Positions 15,111 through 24,778 of a stretch of DNA of 64,000 bases are shown piece after piece. Every line of letters starts with the position of its first letter. Position 1 is the stretch's first letter. The position numbers and the translations under genes are program-made. Origin of the DNA: an uncultured Bacilli bacterium (GTDB lineage: Bacteria > Bacillota_I > Bacilli_A > RF39 > UBA660); NCBI GenBank assembly GCA_934149105.1, contig CAKPDP010000004.1:70424-134423 (forward strand). Reading direction: 5' to 3'. The notes under the pieces are model-generated. The model saw only the letters and a list, made by a program, of their open reading frames with translations, had not been told where the DNA came from and ran no database searches.

Positions 15111-17333
15111 ATGCAATATAAAAAATTAAAAATATTATCTACCATAGTACTTATACTAACAATTATATTAAGTATAAGTATAAATCCTAAACCTCATGAT
15201 CTAGTCTCTATTTCTAATAATACTTATTACTATCAAAATGGACTACCTCAAAAAGGTTTAATAACTATTAATAATAATAAATATTACTTTAACGATGCTA
15301 CTGCCACCTTAGAAACAGGCTTTATCAGAACCTCTAAAGGTATCTATTATGCTAATTCTAATGGTGCTCTAAATACAGGACTAACCAAAATAAACAATAA
15401 TTACTATTATTTTAACGAAAAGACTAATCTCTTAGAAACAGGATTGATAATTGTTAATCAAAATACTATTTATTATGCTAATGATTTAGGAATTCTTCAA
15501 AAAGGAACTCTAGAATTAAATAATCAAATCTACTATTTTGATGAACATACCTATAAATTAGTAAACAGTTATCAAAAAGTACCATCTATAGTTAGTTCTA
15601 ATGATGAGTATTCTAATTTTTCTAAAGAAGTTATCTCCAAAGATTTATCTTTATCAAAAGATATCATTCCTACTATTAAAACTAATTGGCAAGAAGAAAA
15701 TACTTTTCTTTATTACTATGATAGTACTGGAACTCTTCTTAAAGGATTAAACCAAATAGATACTGATTACTATTATTTTGATCCTTCAACTGGAATACTT
15801 CAAACTGGTTGGATAACTGATTCTGAAGCCAATATCTATTATGCTTCTTCTACTGGTAAGTTATTAACAGGATTAAATAAAATAGACAATGACTGGTATT
15901 ACCTTGATAAAGATACTTGTATTTTAAAGACTGGTCTTATTACTATAGATAATACTCTTACTTACTATAGTGATGATACTGGTAAAGTTCAAACTGGCCT
16001 TATCCTTACTGCTAATAAAGCCTATTATGCTAACGAAACTACTCATACTTTAGAAAAAGGCTTCATAACAACCCCTAATAACGATACTTACTATGCCAAA
16101 GAAGATAACACTTTGGTAACAGGCTTCATCGAAATATCTGGAAATACCTACTATTTTAATCCTGATACCTATAAACAAGAAACCGGTAAAATAACTATTG
16201 CTAATAATTCTTATTATTTTGATAAAAATACTGCTATTTTATTAAAAAATTGGATAACAGACGATAATAATACTTATCATTCTAATGATCAAGGTCTTCT
16301 CGATCAAGGCTTTGTAACTATCAATAATAATACCTATTACTTTAATGAAAATACTAATATCTTAGAAACTGGTTGGATAACCATCAATAATTCTAAATAT
16401 TTTGCCAACAATCTAGGTATAATTCAAACTGGAATAACTACTATTGATAATAATAAATATTACCTAGATAACACTAATGGTAAATTATTATATGGTTTCA
16501 TAACCTCTCCCTCTAATGATATCTATTACAGTAACGATCAAGGTATTATAGAAACTGGTATCGTTACCATAGGTAATATTAAATATCTCTTTAATTCTGA
16601 AGGTATCTTAGAAAGTGGCTTCAAAACCATCGCTAATAATACTTACTATTATGATGTCGATGGTCATAAATTAACTGGCCTAAATACTATCGGTAATACC
16701 AAATATCTCTTTAGCCCTGAAGGTGTACTATTACATGAAAACGTCTCTAAAGTAATCGATGTCTCTTCTCATCAAAAAACCATTAACTGGCATGCTGTCT
16801 CCAATAGTGATATTGATGGTGCTATCATAAGATTAGGTTACGGAACTAGTTATAGTACTGAAACTGGTACTCTTGATAGTAAATTTCTAGAAAATTATTA
16901 TAATTCTCTATCTTATAATCTTTTAAGAGGTATCTATCTTTATAGTTATGCTATAGATACTAACTCTGCTAAAGAAGAAGCTAAATTTGTAGTTAATAAT
17001 CTTCTTAAATATAATGTCCCTAAAAATATAACCATCTATTATGATCTAGAAAGTAATAATTGGACCCAAGCTCTAACTACCAACGACTATGATAATATTA
17101 TTAAAACCTTTCTAACAATCTTAAATAATGCTGGTTACCAAGCTAAAATCTATACTTATAAATACTTAGCTGAGACCAAATTAAGCTCCTATGCTAGATC
17201 TAATCTAACTTGGATAGCCCAATATTATAAAGAATGTACCTATAAAGGTAACTATAACGGTTGGCAATATACCAGTACAGGTTCCATACCTGGAATAGAT
17301 GGAAACGTAGACATAAGCCTCTTTTGGCAATAA
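15111..17333 (+). CDS. Cell-wall-binding repeat protein with C-terminal GH25 muramidase
   Basis: 740 residues. A signal peptide (about 1-25) is followed by a very long array (about 35-540) of 20-residue repeats of the type 'G(L/W)I..NN.YYF......L.TG', the choline/glucan-binding-like cell wall repeat class. Residues 545-740 are a GH25 lysozyme domain: VIDVSSHQ near the start, 'GAIIRLGYG', the acidic 'YYDLES' pair, and the final 'DGNVDISLFWQ'. It would bind the wall surface and cut the MurNAc-GlcNAc bond. The AAAGGAGG site and the flanking terminators show it is a single-gene unit, inside the polysaccharide locus, so the repeats may bind the polymer made by the neighbouring genes. Confidence 0.92.
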   Translation: MQYKKLKILSTIVLILTIILSISINPKPHDLVSISNNTYYYQNGLPQKGLITINNNKYYFNDATATLETGFIRTSKGIYYANSNGALNTGLTKINNNYYYFNEKTNLLETGLIIVNQNTIYYANDLGILQKGTLELNNQIYYFDEHTYKLVNSYQKVPSIVSSNDEYSNFSKEVISKDLSLSKDIIPTIKTNWQEENTFLYYYDSTGTLLKGLNQIDTDYYYFDPSTGILQTGWITDSEANIYYASSTGKLLTGLNKIDNDWYYLDKDTCILKTGLITIDNTLTYYSDDTGKVQTGLILTANKAYYANETTHTLEKGFITTPNNDTYYAKEDNTLVTGFIEISGNTYYFNPDTYKQETGKITIANNSYYFDKNTAILLKNWITDDNNTYHSNDQGLLDQGFVTINNNTYYFNENTNILETGWITINNSKYFANNLGIIQTGITTIDNNKYYLDNTNGKLLYGFITSPSNDIYYSNDQGIIETGIVTIGNIKYLFNSEGILESGFKTIANNTYYYDVDGHKLTGLNTIGNTKYLFSPEGVLLHENVSKVIDVSSHQKTINWHAVSNSDIDGAIIRLGYGTSYSTETGTLDSKFLENYYNSLSYNLLRGIYLYSYAIDTNSAKEEAKFVVNNLLKYNVPKNITIYYDLESNNWTQALTTNDYDNIIKTFLTILNNAGYQAKIYTYKYLAETKLSSYARSNLTWIAQYYKECTYKGNYNGWQYTSTGSIPGIDGNVDISLFWQ

Positions 17334-17360
17334 CAAGGAATTCCTCTTCCTTGTTTTTTT
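17332..17360 (+). terminator. Terminator after the GH25 gene
   Basis: AACAAGGAA (17332-17340) pairs with TTCCTTGTT (17347-17355), followed by T residues. It overlaps the stop codon by 2 nt. Confidence 0.9.
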
Positions 17361-17378
17361 AAGTATTAGTAAATTTTA

Positions 17379-17407
17379 TTTACTTATGTCCCTAATTAAG
17401 GTATACT
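17379..17407 (+). promoter_or_regulatory. Promoter for the first glycosyltransferase operon
   Basis: TTTACT (17379-17384), 17-nt spacer, TATACT (17402-17407). It precedes a 19-codon gene remnant and then the glycosyltransferase at 17558. Confidence 0.6.
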
Positions 17408-17446
17408 TATTAAAGACAGATAGATAAATAAATTAAGAGGTGTAAT

Positions 17447-17506
17447 GTGAAAAAAATTTGCGTTTATACATGTATAACAGGTAATTACGATAAAGTAAAA
17501 AACTAA
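17447..17506 (+). pseudogene. N-terminal remnant of a glycosyltransferase
   Basis: A GTG with AGAGG upstream opens 19 codons, 'KKICVYTCITGNYDKVK', then TAA. 'VYTCITGNYD' is the characteristic opening of a glycosyltransferase family (the TOD1/DUF616-like domain) often found in polysaccharide clusters. The rest of the gene is gone. The promoter and start have been kept, and the next gene may now use that promoter. Confidence 0.6.
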
Positions 17507-17557
17507 AGTTTATGCTAGAGACATATTCAATAGAGATTAAAAATGGACGGTGATAAA

Positions 17558-18850
17558 ATGTTAAATTTCATAAAAAGAATTTTAAAAAATAATAAAGAAG
17601 ATGAAAAAAATATCGAACTAATTAGAAATAGTAAGTATTTTGATGAAAAATATTATCAATTAGAAAATCCCTCTGTTAAAGGCGATTTGTGTAAACATTA
17701 CTACTATTATGGTTGGAAAGAAGGAAAATCTCCCAGTTATCTTTTTTCTAATGACTATTATCTAAAAAATAACAAAGATGTTAAAACCGCTGGCATAAAT
17801 CCTTTATTACATTATATAACTTATGGTAAAAAAGAAAATAGACCCATCGAAAAAGATAATGGTTTAAGTCTAAGAAAAATATACGAAAAGATATATCACG
17901 CTCCTTATAATTACAAGTTATATATGTGTGATACTAAAATAAAAAGAATAAATATCTTGTTTGATACTATTGATGACAGTATTTCTAGAATGGCTAGTTT
18001 ATTTCAAAACATTACAACTTATTGTCAAAATAATGATTATCAATTAAGAATAGTTTACAGTCTAGAGGCTGACTTTGAATATTTAAAACAATTCTTATCG
18101 GAAAATAAAATCGTTTTACCATCTCAAACTATATTCTTAAACCTCAAAAGTTCTAATTACTTAGAAGTAAGTCCTAATGAAAAATATATTTGTACCTCTT
18201 GGAAAAATACTAAAGCCCTTATAAACACTAATATTATAGATTCAAATATATACTATTATCTAGAAGATTATCAAGGCTTACCAGCTTCTGAATATTATCA
18301 AGTATCAAATTTAGTTTATAATTCTCAAATAACTTGTTTAGTTCCAGACCAAGACTATTTAAATAATTTAAAAAAATGTACTTTAAAATTCCAGAATAAT
18401 AATCTAAAATTCACTGAAAACAATACTAATCAATTATACTGTGATTTTAAAGATATGTTCTTAGTTGGTGTTGAATTATTAAATAAAATCTTCTTAAATA
18501 AAGTACTAGATAGTGATAAATGGAGGATAAATATTCTAGATAATACTAATAACTATAAGTTTCACTTTGATACAGATGTAAAAATTAGAAATGTCAAAGA
18601 AATAGAGCATGATACTGCTACTTTAATCTTTAATATTTCTGATAACTCTTCTAGTCCTACTGCTACTTGCAAAGATATTCCTTGTATAAATGCTTATATT
18701 GAAACAGAAGATGCTAGTAAGAAAGAAATAGTTCTAATAGCTGACTTTAAAATGAATTCTAATCCCCTAAATTCTAAGGTGTCCGAAACTGCTCACTTTA
18801 GAAACCTTAAAAATAATCTAGAAACTTTAAAGGAGAATAACTATGTATAA
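17558..18850 (+). CDS. WsaF-like / DUF-type polysaccharide biosynthesis protein (putative glycosyltransferase N-half)
   Basis: 430 residues from ATG 17558, which has the GGTGATAAAATG context seen at other starts here; an ATG at 17543 is possible. Residues about 20-90 carry a double motif 'FDEKYYQLENPSVKGD..HYYYYGWKEGKSPS..FSNDYYLKNNKDVK..GINPLLHYITYGKKENR', a module common in rhamnan and exopolysaccharide glycosyltransferases. The rest, 'INILFDTIDDSISRMASLFQ' onward, resembles the N-terminal domain of WsaF-like rhamnosyltransferases. The stop overlaps the next gene, which supplies a GT4-like C-terminal domain, so the two may together be a split enzyme. No catalytic residues can be assigned with confidence. 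Confidence 0.65.
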   Translation: MLNFIKRILKNNKEDEKNIELIRNSKYFDEKYYQLENPSVKGDLCKHYYYYGWKEGKSPSYLFSNDYYLKNNKDVKTAGINPLLHYITYGKKENRPIEKDNGLSLRKIYEKIYHAPYNYKLYMCDTKIKRINILFDTIDDSISRMASLFQNITTYCQNNDYQLRIVYSLEADFEYLKQFLSENKIVLPSQTIFLNLKSSNYLEVSPNEKYICTSWKNTKALINTNIIDSNIYYYLEDYQGLPASEYYQVSNLVYNSQITCLVPDQDYLNNLKKCTLKFQNNNLKFTENNTNQLYCDFKDMFLVGVELLNKIFLNKVLDSDKWRINILDNTNNYKFHFDTDVKIRNVKEIEHDTATLIFNISDNSSSPTATCKDIPCINAYIETEDASKKEIVLIADFKMNSNPLNSKVSETAHFRNLKNNLETLKENNYV

Positions 18851-20021
18851 ATTAAAATGTGAAAAAGATTTTGATATTCAATTAAATATTCCTGAATTTT
18901 CTACTAGATATTATAATCTTGTTAATAGTAACAAGAAAAATATTATTTATATAAAAGATGTTTTTGATAATTCAACATTTAGATACAGAACTTACAATGT
19001 TATGGAAGCTATGCAAAATAATTCTAAATATTCTGTTAATTGTTTTCTTGTCAAAGAATTATATAGTATTTATGATCTGATTGATAAAATCTCCTTAGTT
19101 ATTCTTCAAAGAGCTAAATGGTCCTTCGAACTAGAAACCTTTATTGAAATAATAAGGAAGAAAAATATCAAAATAATATATGATATGGACGATTTAATAT
19201 ATCATACCAAATATGTTCCTAAATACTTAAATAGTATTAGCGATTATAAAGATTTTACTATTGATTCTTTCTTTGCTCTAGCTAAAAGATATGAATTAGT
19301 AGCAGAGTCTTGCGATGGCTTTATTGTTACAACCAACGATTTAAAAAATCATCTTCAAGCTGATTTTGATAAACCAGTTTGGGTTCTATCTAATTTTTTA
19401 AATCAAGAACAAGAAATGGAATCTCAAAAGATAGTTCAACTAAAAGAAAAGCAAAAAAATAATAATGACCTTTTTGTAATAGGTTACTTTAGTGGTTCTA
19501 ATTCCCATCAAAGAGATCTAGAAATAGTCGAGTCTGCCATCATAAAATTAATGGAAAAATATGACAATATCTATCTAAAAATAGTAGGGTACATGAATTT
19601 ATCTGAAAAATTTGAAAATTTAAAAAAATCTGGAAGAATAATTATTGATAAATTTGTTCCTTATCAAGAACTACAATATAAAATTGGTGAAGTGGATTTA
19701 AATATAATTCCTCTTCAAAATCATGAATTTAACAATTGTAAATCTGAATTAAAATACTTTGAAGCCAGTATAGTAAATGTTATTAGTTGTGCTTCAGATA
19801 ATCCTGTTTATCATAATATCATAAAAGATGGAGAAGACGGTTTTCTATGTACAGAAATGGATTGGTATGATAAAATAGAATATGTATATTTAAACAAAGA
19901 AAAAGCCCAAGCTATATCTAAAGCTGCTAATAAAAAATGTTATAAACTATACGGAAATAAGAATAAAGAAACAGAGATTGAAAAATTATATGATAAAATC
20001 CTAGAAAGTGATGATATTTAA
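18843..20021 (+). CDS. GT4-like glycosyltransferase
   Basis: 392 residues. 'IYDMDDLIYH', 'WVLSNFLN', 'VIGYFSGSNSHQRDLEI' and the C-terminal 'CKSELKYFEASIVNVISCASDNPVY' (the E-x7-E-like nucleotide-binding region) place it in the GT4/GT-B group found in rhamnan clusters. It overlaps the preceding gene by 8 bp, and its stop overlaps the ABC ATPase start (TAATGA), so all are one operon. The acceptor and donor are unknown; rhamnose is plausible from the upstream rml operon. Confidence 0.75.
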   Translation: MYKLKCEKDFDIQLNIPEFSTRYYNLVNSNKKNIIYIKDVFDNSTFRYRTYNVMEAMQNNSKYSVNCFLVKELYSIYDLIDKISLVILQRAKWSFELETFIEIIRKKNIKIIYDMDDLIYHTKYVPKYLNSISDYKDFTIDSFFALAKRYELVAESCDGFIVTTNDLKNHLQADFDKPVWVLSNFLNQEQEMESQKIVQLKEKQKNNNDLFVIGYFSGSNSHQRDLEIVESAIIKLMEKYDNIYLKIVGYMNLSEKFENLKKSGRIIIDKFVPYQELQYKIGEVDLNIIPLQNHEFNNCKSELKYFEASIVNVISCASDNPVYHNIIKDGEDGFLCTEMDWYDKIEYVYLNKEKAQAISKAANKKCYKLYGNKNKETEIEKLYDKILESDDI

Positions 20022-20755
20022 TGAAAAAAGAAAATGCTATTGAAGTCAAAAATATGACCAAAACCTTTGATGTCTATTATGATAAAGCTAGTACTTTAAA
20101 AGAAAAACTATTATTTTGGAAAAGAGGCAACAAAGAAGTACGTACCGTTTTAAAAAATATTAACATAGACATAAAAAAAGGGGAGACCGTTGCTTTAATT
20201 GGAACTAATGGTAGTGGTAAATCTACTTTATTAAAACTTATGACTAAGATAATTTATCCTACTGAAGGAACTGTTGAGACTACTGGTAAATTAACATCTC
20301 TCTTAGAACTAGGAGCAGGTTTTCACCCTGATTTCTCTGGACGAGAAAATATTTATTTTAATGCCTCAATATTTGGCTTATCCAAAAAAGAAATAGATAA
20401 AAGATTAAATGATATTATTGCTTTTTCTGAACTAGAAGAATTTATCGATAACCCCGTCAGAACTTATTCATCAGGAATGTATATGCGCTTAGCCTTTAGT
20501 GTTGCCATCAACGTTGATGCTGACATTCTCTTAATAGATGAAATATTAGCCGTAGGAGATCAACACTTTCAAGATAAATGTTTTAAAAAATTAGAAAGCT
20601 TAAGAGATAGTAATAAAACAATAGTTATAGTAACTCATAGCCTAGATTCTGTAAAAAAACTATGTAATAGAGCTATCTGGATTAAAGATGGTATCGTAAA
20701 AAGAGATGGCGATACTAATTCTGTAATTGCAGAATATCTAAAGGAATGTCAGTAG
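20021..20755 (+). CDS. wzt: Polysaccharide ABC exporter ATPase (Wzt/TagH type)
   Basis: 244 residues with Walker A GTNGSGKST (61-69), the 'SLLELGAGFHPDFSGREN' segment that is typical of polysaccharide exporters, signature TYSSGMYMRL (148-157), and Walker B ILLIDE (169-174). It lacks the C-terminal carbohydrate-binding domain of long Wzt proteins. With the permease that follows it would export an undecaprenyl-linked glycan made on the cytoplasmic side. Junctions on both sides are overlapping or nearly so. Confidence 0.93.
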   Translation: MKKENAIEVKNMTKTFDVYYDKASTLKEKLLFWKRGNKEVRTVLKNINIDIKKGETVALIGTNGSGKSTLLKLMTKIIYPTEGTVETTGKLTSLLELGAGFHPDFSGRENIYFNASIFGLSKKEIDKRLNDIIAFSELEEFIDNPVRTYSSGMYMRLAFSVAINVDADILLIDEILAVGDQHFQDKCFKKLESLRDSNKTIVIVTHSLDSVKKLCNRAIWIKDGIVKRDGDTNSVIAEYLKECQ

Positions 20756-20763
20756 GTGATAAA

Positions 20764-21537
20764 ATGAAATTAGTAAATGATTTAATAAATTATGGTGAAT
20801 TTTTAAAGTCCAATGTCAAAAAAGATATTCGTGGAAAATATAAAGGTTCATTTCTAGGAATTTTATGGAGCTTTATTAATCCTTTATTATCAGTTCTTGT
20901 CTATGCCATAGTATTTCCTTACATAATGCGTATAAAAGTAGATAATTATTTAATTTATCTTATTACTGGAATAATCCCTTGGACCTTCTTTACTAGTTCT
21001 ATCAATATGGGATTAATATCCGTTCTAAGCAATGCTGATATTATCAAAAAAGTATATTTCCCTAGAATTATTTTACCCATCTCGACAGTTACTAGTTGCT
21101 TAGTTAATTTCCTAATTTCCTGTGCAATAATATTATTATTCTGTCTTGGTAGTGGCCTAGGAATAAGTTTCCAATTATTATGGCTTCCTTTAATTGCTAT
21201 AATTCAATATGTAATGTTATTAGGTTTTACCTTTATTCTAAGTGCTTTAGAAATGTATATGCGTGACATAGAACATATTGTTAATTTTATCTTAAGTATG
21301 GCTTTCTATGTAACACCAATTCTTTATACTCCTGATATCTTCCCTCAAAAGTTATCATGGGTCCTAAAAGTAAATCCTATGGCTTATTTAGTAAATGCCT
21401 ATAGAAGTATTTTCTTTTATAAAACAACGCCTGATATTCAAGGCCTAGCTATAGTGAGTATATTTAGTATTCTAATTTTCTTAATAGGTTATTTCATATT
21501 TGAAAAGTTGCAAAAAGGTTTTGCTGAAGAAGTATAG
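20764..21537 (+). CDS. wzm: Polysaccharide ABC exporter permease (Wzm/TagG type)
   Basis: 257 residues, six predicted transmembrane helices, beginning with the amphipathic 'DIRGKYKGSFLGILWSFINPLL', the family hallmark. 'IIKKVYFPRIILP' and 'NPMAYLVNAYRS' are also conserved in ABC-2 exporters for O-antigen and teichoic acid. I choose ATG 20764 (GGTGATAAAATG context) over ATG 20746, which overlaps the ATPase gene. It partners the ATPase just upstream. Confidence 0.93.
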   Translation: MKLVNDLINYGEFLKSNVKKDIRGKYKGSFLGILWSFINPLLSVLVYAIVFPYIMRIKVDNYLIYLITGIIPWTFFTSSINMGLISVLSNADIIKKVYFPRIILPISTVTSCLVNFLISCAIILLFCLGSGLGISFQLLWLPLIAIIQYVMLLGFTFILSALEMYMRDIEHIVNFILSMAFYVTPILYTPDIFPQKLSWVLKVNPMAYLVNAYRSIFFYKTTPDIQGLAIVSIFSILIFLIGYFIFEKLQKGFAEEV

Positions 21538-21625
21538 GAAAATAAAATACATAACGATTTAAAAGATAATATATTTTATACCTGTAGTTTAATCGAATAT
21601 TAGCTAGACTTACTAAAAATACTAA

Positions 21626-21988
21626 AAAAAGTATAGTCTCTCAATTAGGCTAAACAATCTAAAGAAAATATATACATTAGCAGAAATTTACCACACAGAA
21701 AATATTGAAAAAGTAGCCTACGAGTTTATAACATCTTGTAATATCAAAGTTGGAAACTACGATATAATATCTAAGTGCTTATATAATGTACCAACTTATT
21801 ATGATCTTGGCAAAGTCTATAAAAGACTAATTATTATGGTTGATAATAACCCTGACAATTTCCTAAATACCTTAATTGAAGTAATGTCTTCTTGGATTAT
21901 AAATCATATTGATAATTACAATAGTAGTCTTTATTATAAAAATCCCGATTATATCTATCAATGCTATAAAGCAGGAAAAATTCTATAG
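21626..21988 (+). pseudogene. C-terminal remnant of an unidentified gene
   Basis: An open frame of 120 codons without an upstream start (bounded by TAA 21623-21625) ends at TAG 21986-21988. Its composition is like real protein: '...LAEIYHTENIEKVAYEFITSC' to 'YYKNPDYIYQCYKAGKIL'. No promoter or start codon precedes it (first ATG is deep inside, at 21837), and 21541-21620 is not coding. It looks like the tail of a gene lost when the cluster was rearranged. I do not recognise the family. Confidence 0.55.
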
Positions 21989-22002
21989 GAGGTAGTAAAA
22001 AT

Positions 22003-24177
22003 ATGACTTCAGATTTTAAAATTTCATCTTTAGAAATAGATGGCATTAGAAATGCTAAAGTTATCTTGACTGGTGAATGCAAAAATAAAAATGATTTAAA
22101 AATATTAATAGACGGTCAACAAGTAACACCCAAAGATAATATTATTTTAGATAAAAAATATGTCGTAAATAGGATTAAAAATATAAAAACATCTAATTTT
22201 AACTATTACATATTATTATCCAAAACTAATAAAAAATTAGAAATTTATTATAAAGATAAATTAATTATTCAAAAGAAAGTATCCCTTTCTTTTAGAATTA
22301 TTTTTCATCTAAAAACTATAATAAAAAGATTATTTTCTATTCTTAAAAGACTACCTAAAATAATAGTTAAAACTCTAAAATTAATGTGGCAAAGACATCA
22401 TTTCTTAGTACCTCCAAGAATGTTAAAGCAATATCTTCATTCTTTCAACAATAATATTAGTAATAAAAATATTGATGAATTATTTTATAATCCATTGCTT
22501 GATAAAGATTATCAAGCTTGGTTAAATGAAAATAAAATTGAAACAAAATATCAAGAATTAACTTACAAACCCTTAATAAGTATAGTTATTCCTGTCTATA
22601 ATGTTTCAGAATATTTATTAAAATCTTGCTTAGATAGTATCCTAAATCAAAGCTATAAAAATTTTGAAATCTGTTTAGCAGACGATCATTCTACTAATGA
22701 AGAAACCATAAAAACTCTAAAAGAATATGAAAATAAATATGAGCAGATAAAAGTAATTTATAGAAAAACTAATGGTCATATTAGTGAAGCTACTAATAGT
22801 GCTTTAACATTAGCAACTGGAGAATTTATAGGATTAGTAGATAACGATGATGTCTTAGATAAAGATGCCTTATACTACATAGCTTTAGAATTAAATAAAA
22901 ATAAAAACTTAGATTTAATTTATAGTGATGAAGATAAATTAGACTTTAATGAAAAAAGATGTTTCCCTCATTTTAAACCTGATTTTTCTATAGATACCTT
23001 TCTTTCTTCTAACTATTTTTGCCATTTTACTGTAATTAGAAAAAAAATAATTGATAAATTAAATGGTTTTCGAAGTGAATATAATGGGGCTCAAGATTAC
23101 GATCTTTTTCTAAGAGTAATTGATAAAACTAAAAATATTGGTCATGTTTCTAAAATATTATATCATTGGCGAATGACAGAAAATTCTACCTCAAGTGGTG
23201 GTGAACATAAAAATTATGCTTACGATGCTGGAAAAAGAGCCTTAGAAGACTATTTTCAAAGAAATAATATTTCTGCCAAAGTCCATTTAATTGGAACTCC
23301 TGAAATGTATAGAATTCAATATCTTTATTCTAAAGAACCTAAAATAAGTATTATTATTCCTACCAAAGATAAAAAAGATGTTCTAAATACTTGTCTAAAT
23401 TCTTTATATAATAATACTAACTATTCTAATTATGAAGTTATAGTAGTTGATAATAATAGTCAAGAACCAGAAACCTTTGCTTTATTAAATGATTATAAAA
23501 ATAAATATAAAAATTTTAAAGTTCTAAGATTAGAGTGCGAGTTTAACTATTCTTATTTAAATGACGAAGCAGTCAAAAACGCTACTGGGGAATATATTGT
23601 TCTTTTAAATAATGATACTGAAGTAATAAGTCCCAATTGGCTATCAGAGATGGTTGGTTATGCTATGCAAAACCATGTTGGCTGTGTCGGAGCTAAATTA
23701 CTTTATCCTAATCAAACTATTCAACATGCCGGAGTTGTAGTAGGAGTAGGGGGAATTGCCATGCATGCCTTTGTTTCAACTGGTAGAAATCAATACGGTT
23801 ATTTTGGAAGACTAGTATCAGTATATGACTATTCCTGCGTAACAGCAGCGTGCCTTATGATAAAGAAATCTAAATATTTAGAAGTAAATGGCTTAGATGA
23901 AAAATTAAAAGTCGCCTATAATGACGTTGATCTTAACTTAAAATTATTAGAAAAAGGTTACAATAATGTTGTTCTTCCTCACGTTGAATTATTTCATTAT
24001 GAATCATTATCACGAGGTAATGATATGAGTAGTAGTCAAATAAAAAGGTTTAAAGAAGAGACTGATTATATGTGTGATAAATGGAAAGATAAATTATTAA
24101 CAGATAAATTTTATAATGACAATTTCAGTTATAATTATGCTTTCAGATTAGATAGGAGAAATGAACATGATAAATAA
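22003..24177 (+). CDS. Double-domain GT2 glycosyltransferase (rhamnan-type)
   Basis: 724 residues. After about 130 residues that I cannot assign, 'WQRHHFLVPPRML' leads into a first GT2 domain (LISIVIPVYN at 191-200, ADDHS near 226, DNDD at 280-283, then 'DYDLFLRV' and 'YHWR'). A second GT2 domain starts with KISIIIPTKDKK (447-458), with VDNNS, LLNNDTEV and the C-terminal 'AYNDVDLNLKLLEKGYNNV'. Two catalytic GT2 domains in one chain suggest an enzyme that adds two different linkages, as in rhamnan backbones. AGGAGG precedes the ATG. A paralogue lies at 42580. Confidence 0.9.
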   Translation: MTSDFKISSLEIDGIRNAKVILTGECKNKNDLKILIDGQQVTPKDNIILDKKYVVNRIKNIKTSNFNYYILLSKTNKKLEIYYKDKLIIQKKVSLSFRIIFHLKTIIKRLFSILKRLPKIIVKTLKLMWQRHHFLVPPRMLKQYLHSFNNNISNKNIDELFYNPLLDKDYQAWLNENKIETKYQELTYKPLISIVIPVYNVSEYLLKSCLDSILNQSYKNFEICLADDHSTNEETIKTLKEYENKYEQIKVIYRKTNGHISEATNSALTLATGEFIGLVDNDDVLDKDALYYIALELNKNKNLDLIYSDEDKLDFNEKRCFPHFKPDFSIDTFLSSNYFCHFTVIRKKIIDKLNGFRSEYNGAQDYDLFLRVIDKTKNIGHVSKILYHWRMTENSTSSGGEHKNYAYDAGKRALEDYFQRNNISAKVHLIGTPEMYRIQYLYSKEPKISIIIPTKDKKDVLNTCLNSLYNNTNYSNYEVIVVDNNSQEPETFALLNDYKNKYKNFKVLRLECEFNYSYLNDEAVKNATGEYIVLLNNDTEVISPNWLSEMVGYAMQNHVGCVGAKLLYPNQTIQHAGVVVGVGGIAMHAFVSTGRNQYGYFGRLVSVYDYSCVTAACLMIKKSKYLEVNGLDEKLKVAYNDVDLNLKLLEKGYNNVVLPHVELFHYESLSRGNDMSSSQIKRFKEETDYMCDKWKDKLLTDKFYNDNFSYNYAFRLDRRNEHDK

Positions 24178-24778
24178 TATAATAAATTATATAAAAAATA
24201 ATCCCCAAAAATTATTTTGCTATTTTCTAATCTTTGCAGGAATTTTACTTTTTATTCTAGTTTTCTTAATAAAGCCTCATAAACTAACTAGCGAAGGTTT
24301 ATATAGTATTACAAATCCTGAAGATGAATATCAGCAAGAAATAACTTTTCCTATTGAGCAAAAAATAACAATTAGTAAAAAGATTTTAAATGGAATATAT
24401 CTATATTTAGGCGAAGATGATATAAATTCTTATCCCTATACAGTAACTTTAAAAGATGAAGAGGGTACAGAATACTTTAACCATTACTTTAATTTAGATT
24501 ATGATTCTAATATAATATATATAGGATTACCTTTAACTATCGATACAACTAAAGAATTTCTCCTAACAATTGATTGCCAAGAATGTAAAAATGTCGAATT
24601 ATCAGTAATGGATGCTAATCAAGATAATACTCATATAGTAGGTAATGATGATAAAACCCTAAAACTATCTATAGATTACTATAAAAAGAACAACAATTAT
24701 TATTGGTACACAGCTTTATCCATAGTAATAGGACTAACCCTTTTACCACTAGCAAGGAGGAAAGAACAACATGACTAA
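24167..24778 (+). CDS. Two-helix membrane protein of unknown function
   Basis: 203 residues from ATG 24167, which is 8 bases after AGGAG (an ATG at 24161 is too close to it). Transmembrane helices lie near 17-37 and 180-197, with a beta-rich external domain of about 140 residues between them containing a CQEC pair. It overlaps the preceding glycosyltransferase by 11 bp and the following gene by 8 bp. It probably acts with the DUF2142-like protein next to it, which has a similar N-terminal external domain. Confidence 0.7.
   Translation: MINNIINYIKNNPQKLFCYFLIFAGILLFILVFLIKPHKLTSEGLYSITNPEDEYQQEITFPIEQKITISKKILNGIYLYLGEDDINSYPYTVTLKDEEGTEYFNHYFNLDYDSNIIYIGLPLTIDTTKEFLLTIDCQECKNVELSVMDANQDNTHIVGNDDKTLKLSIDYYKKNNNYYWYTALSIVIGLTLLPLARRKEQHD

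Noticed and set aside
21897..22082. Minus-strand frame of 61 codons
   Set aside because: It lies opposite the gene fragment at 21626 and the start of the double-GT2 gene, has no ribosome binding site, and its composition is that of an antisense shadow.
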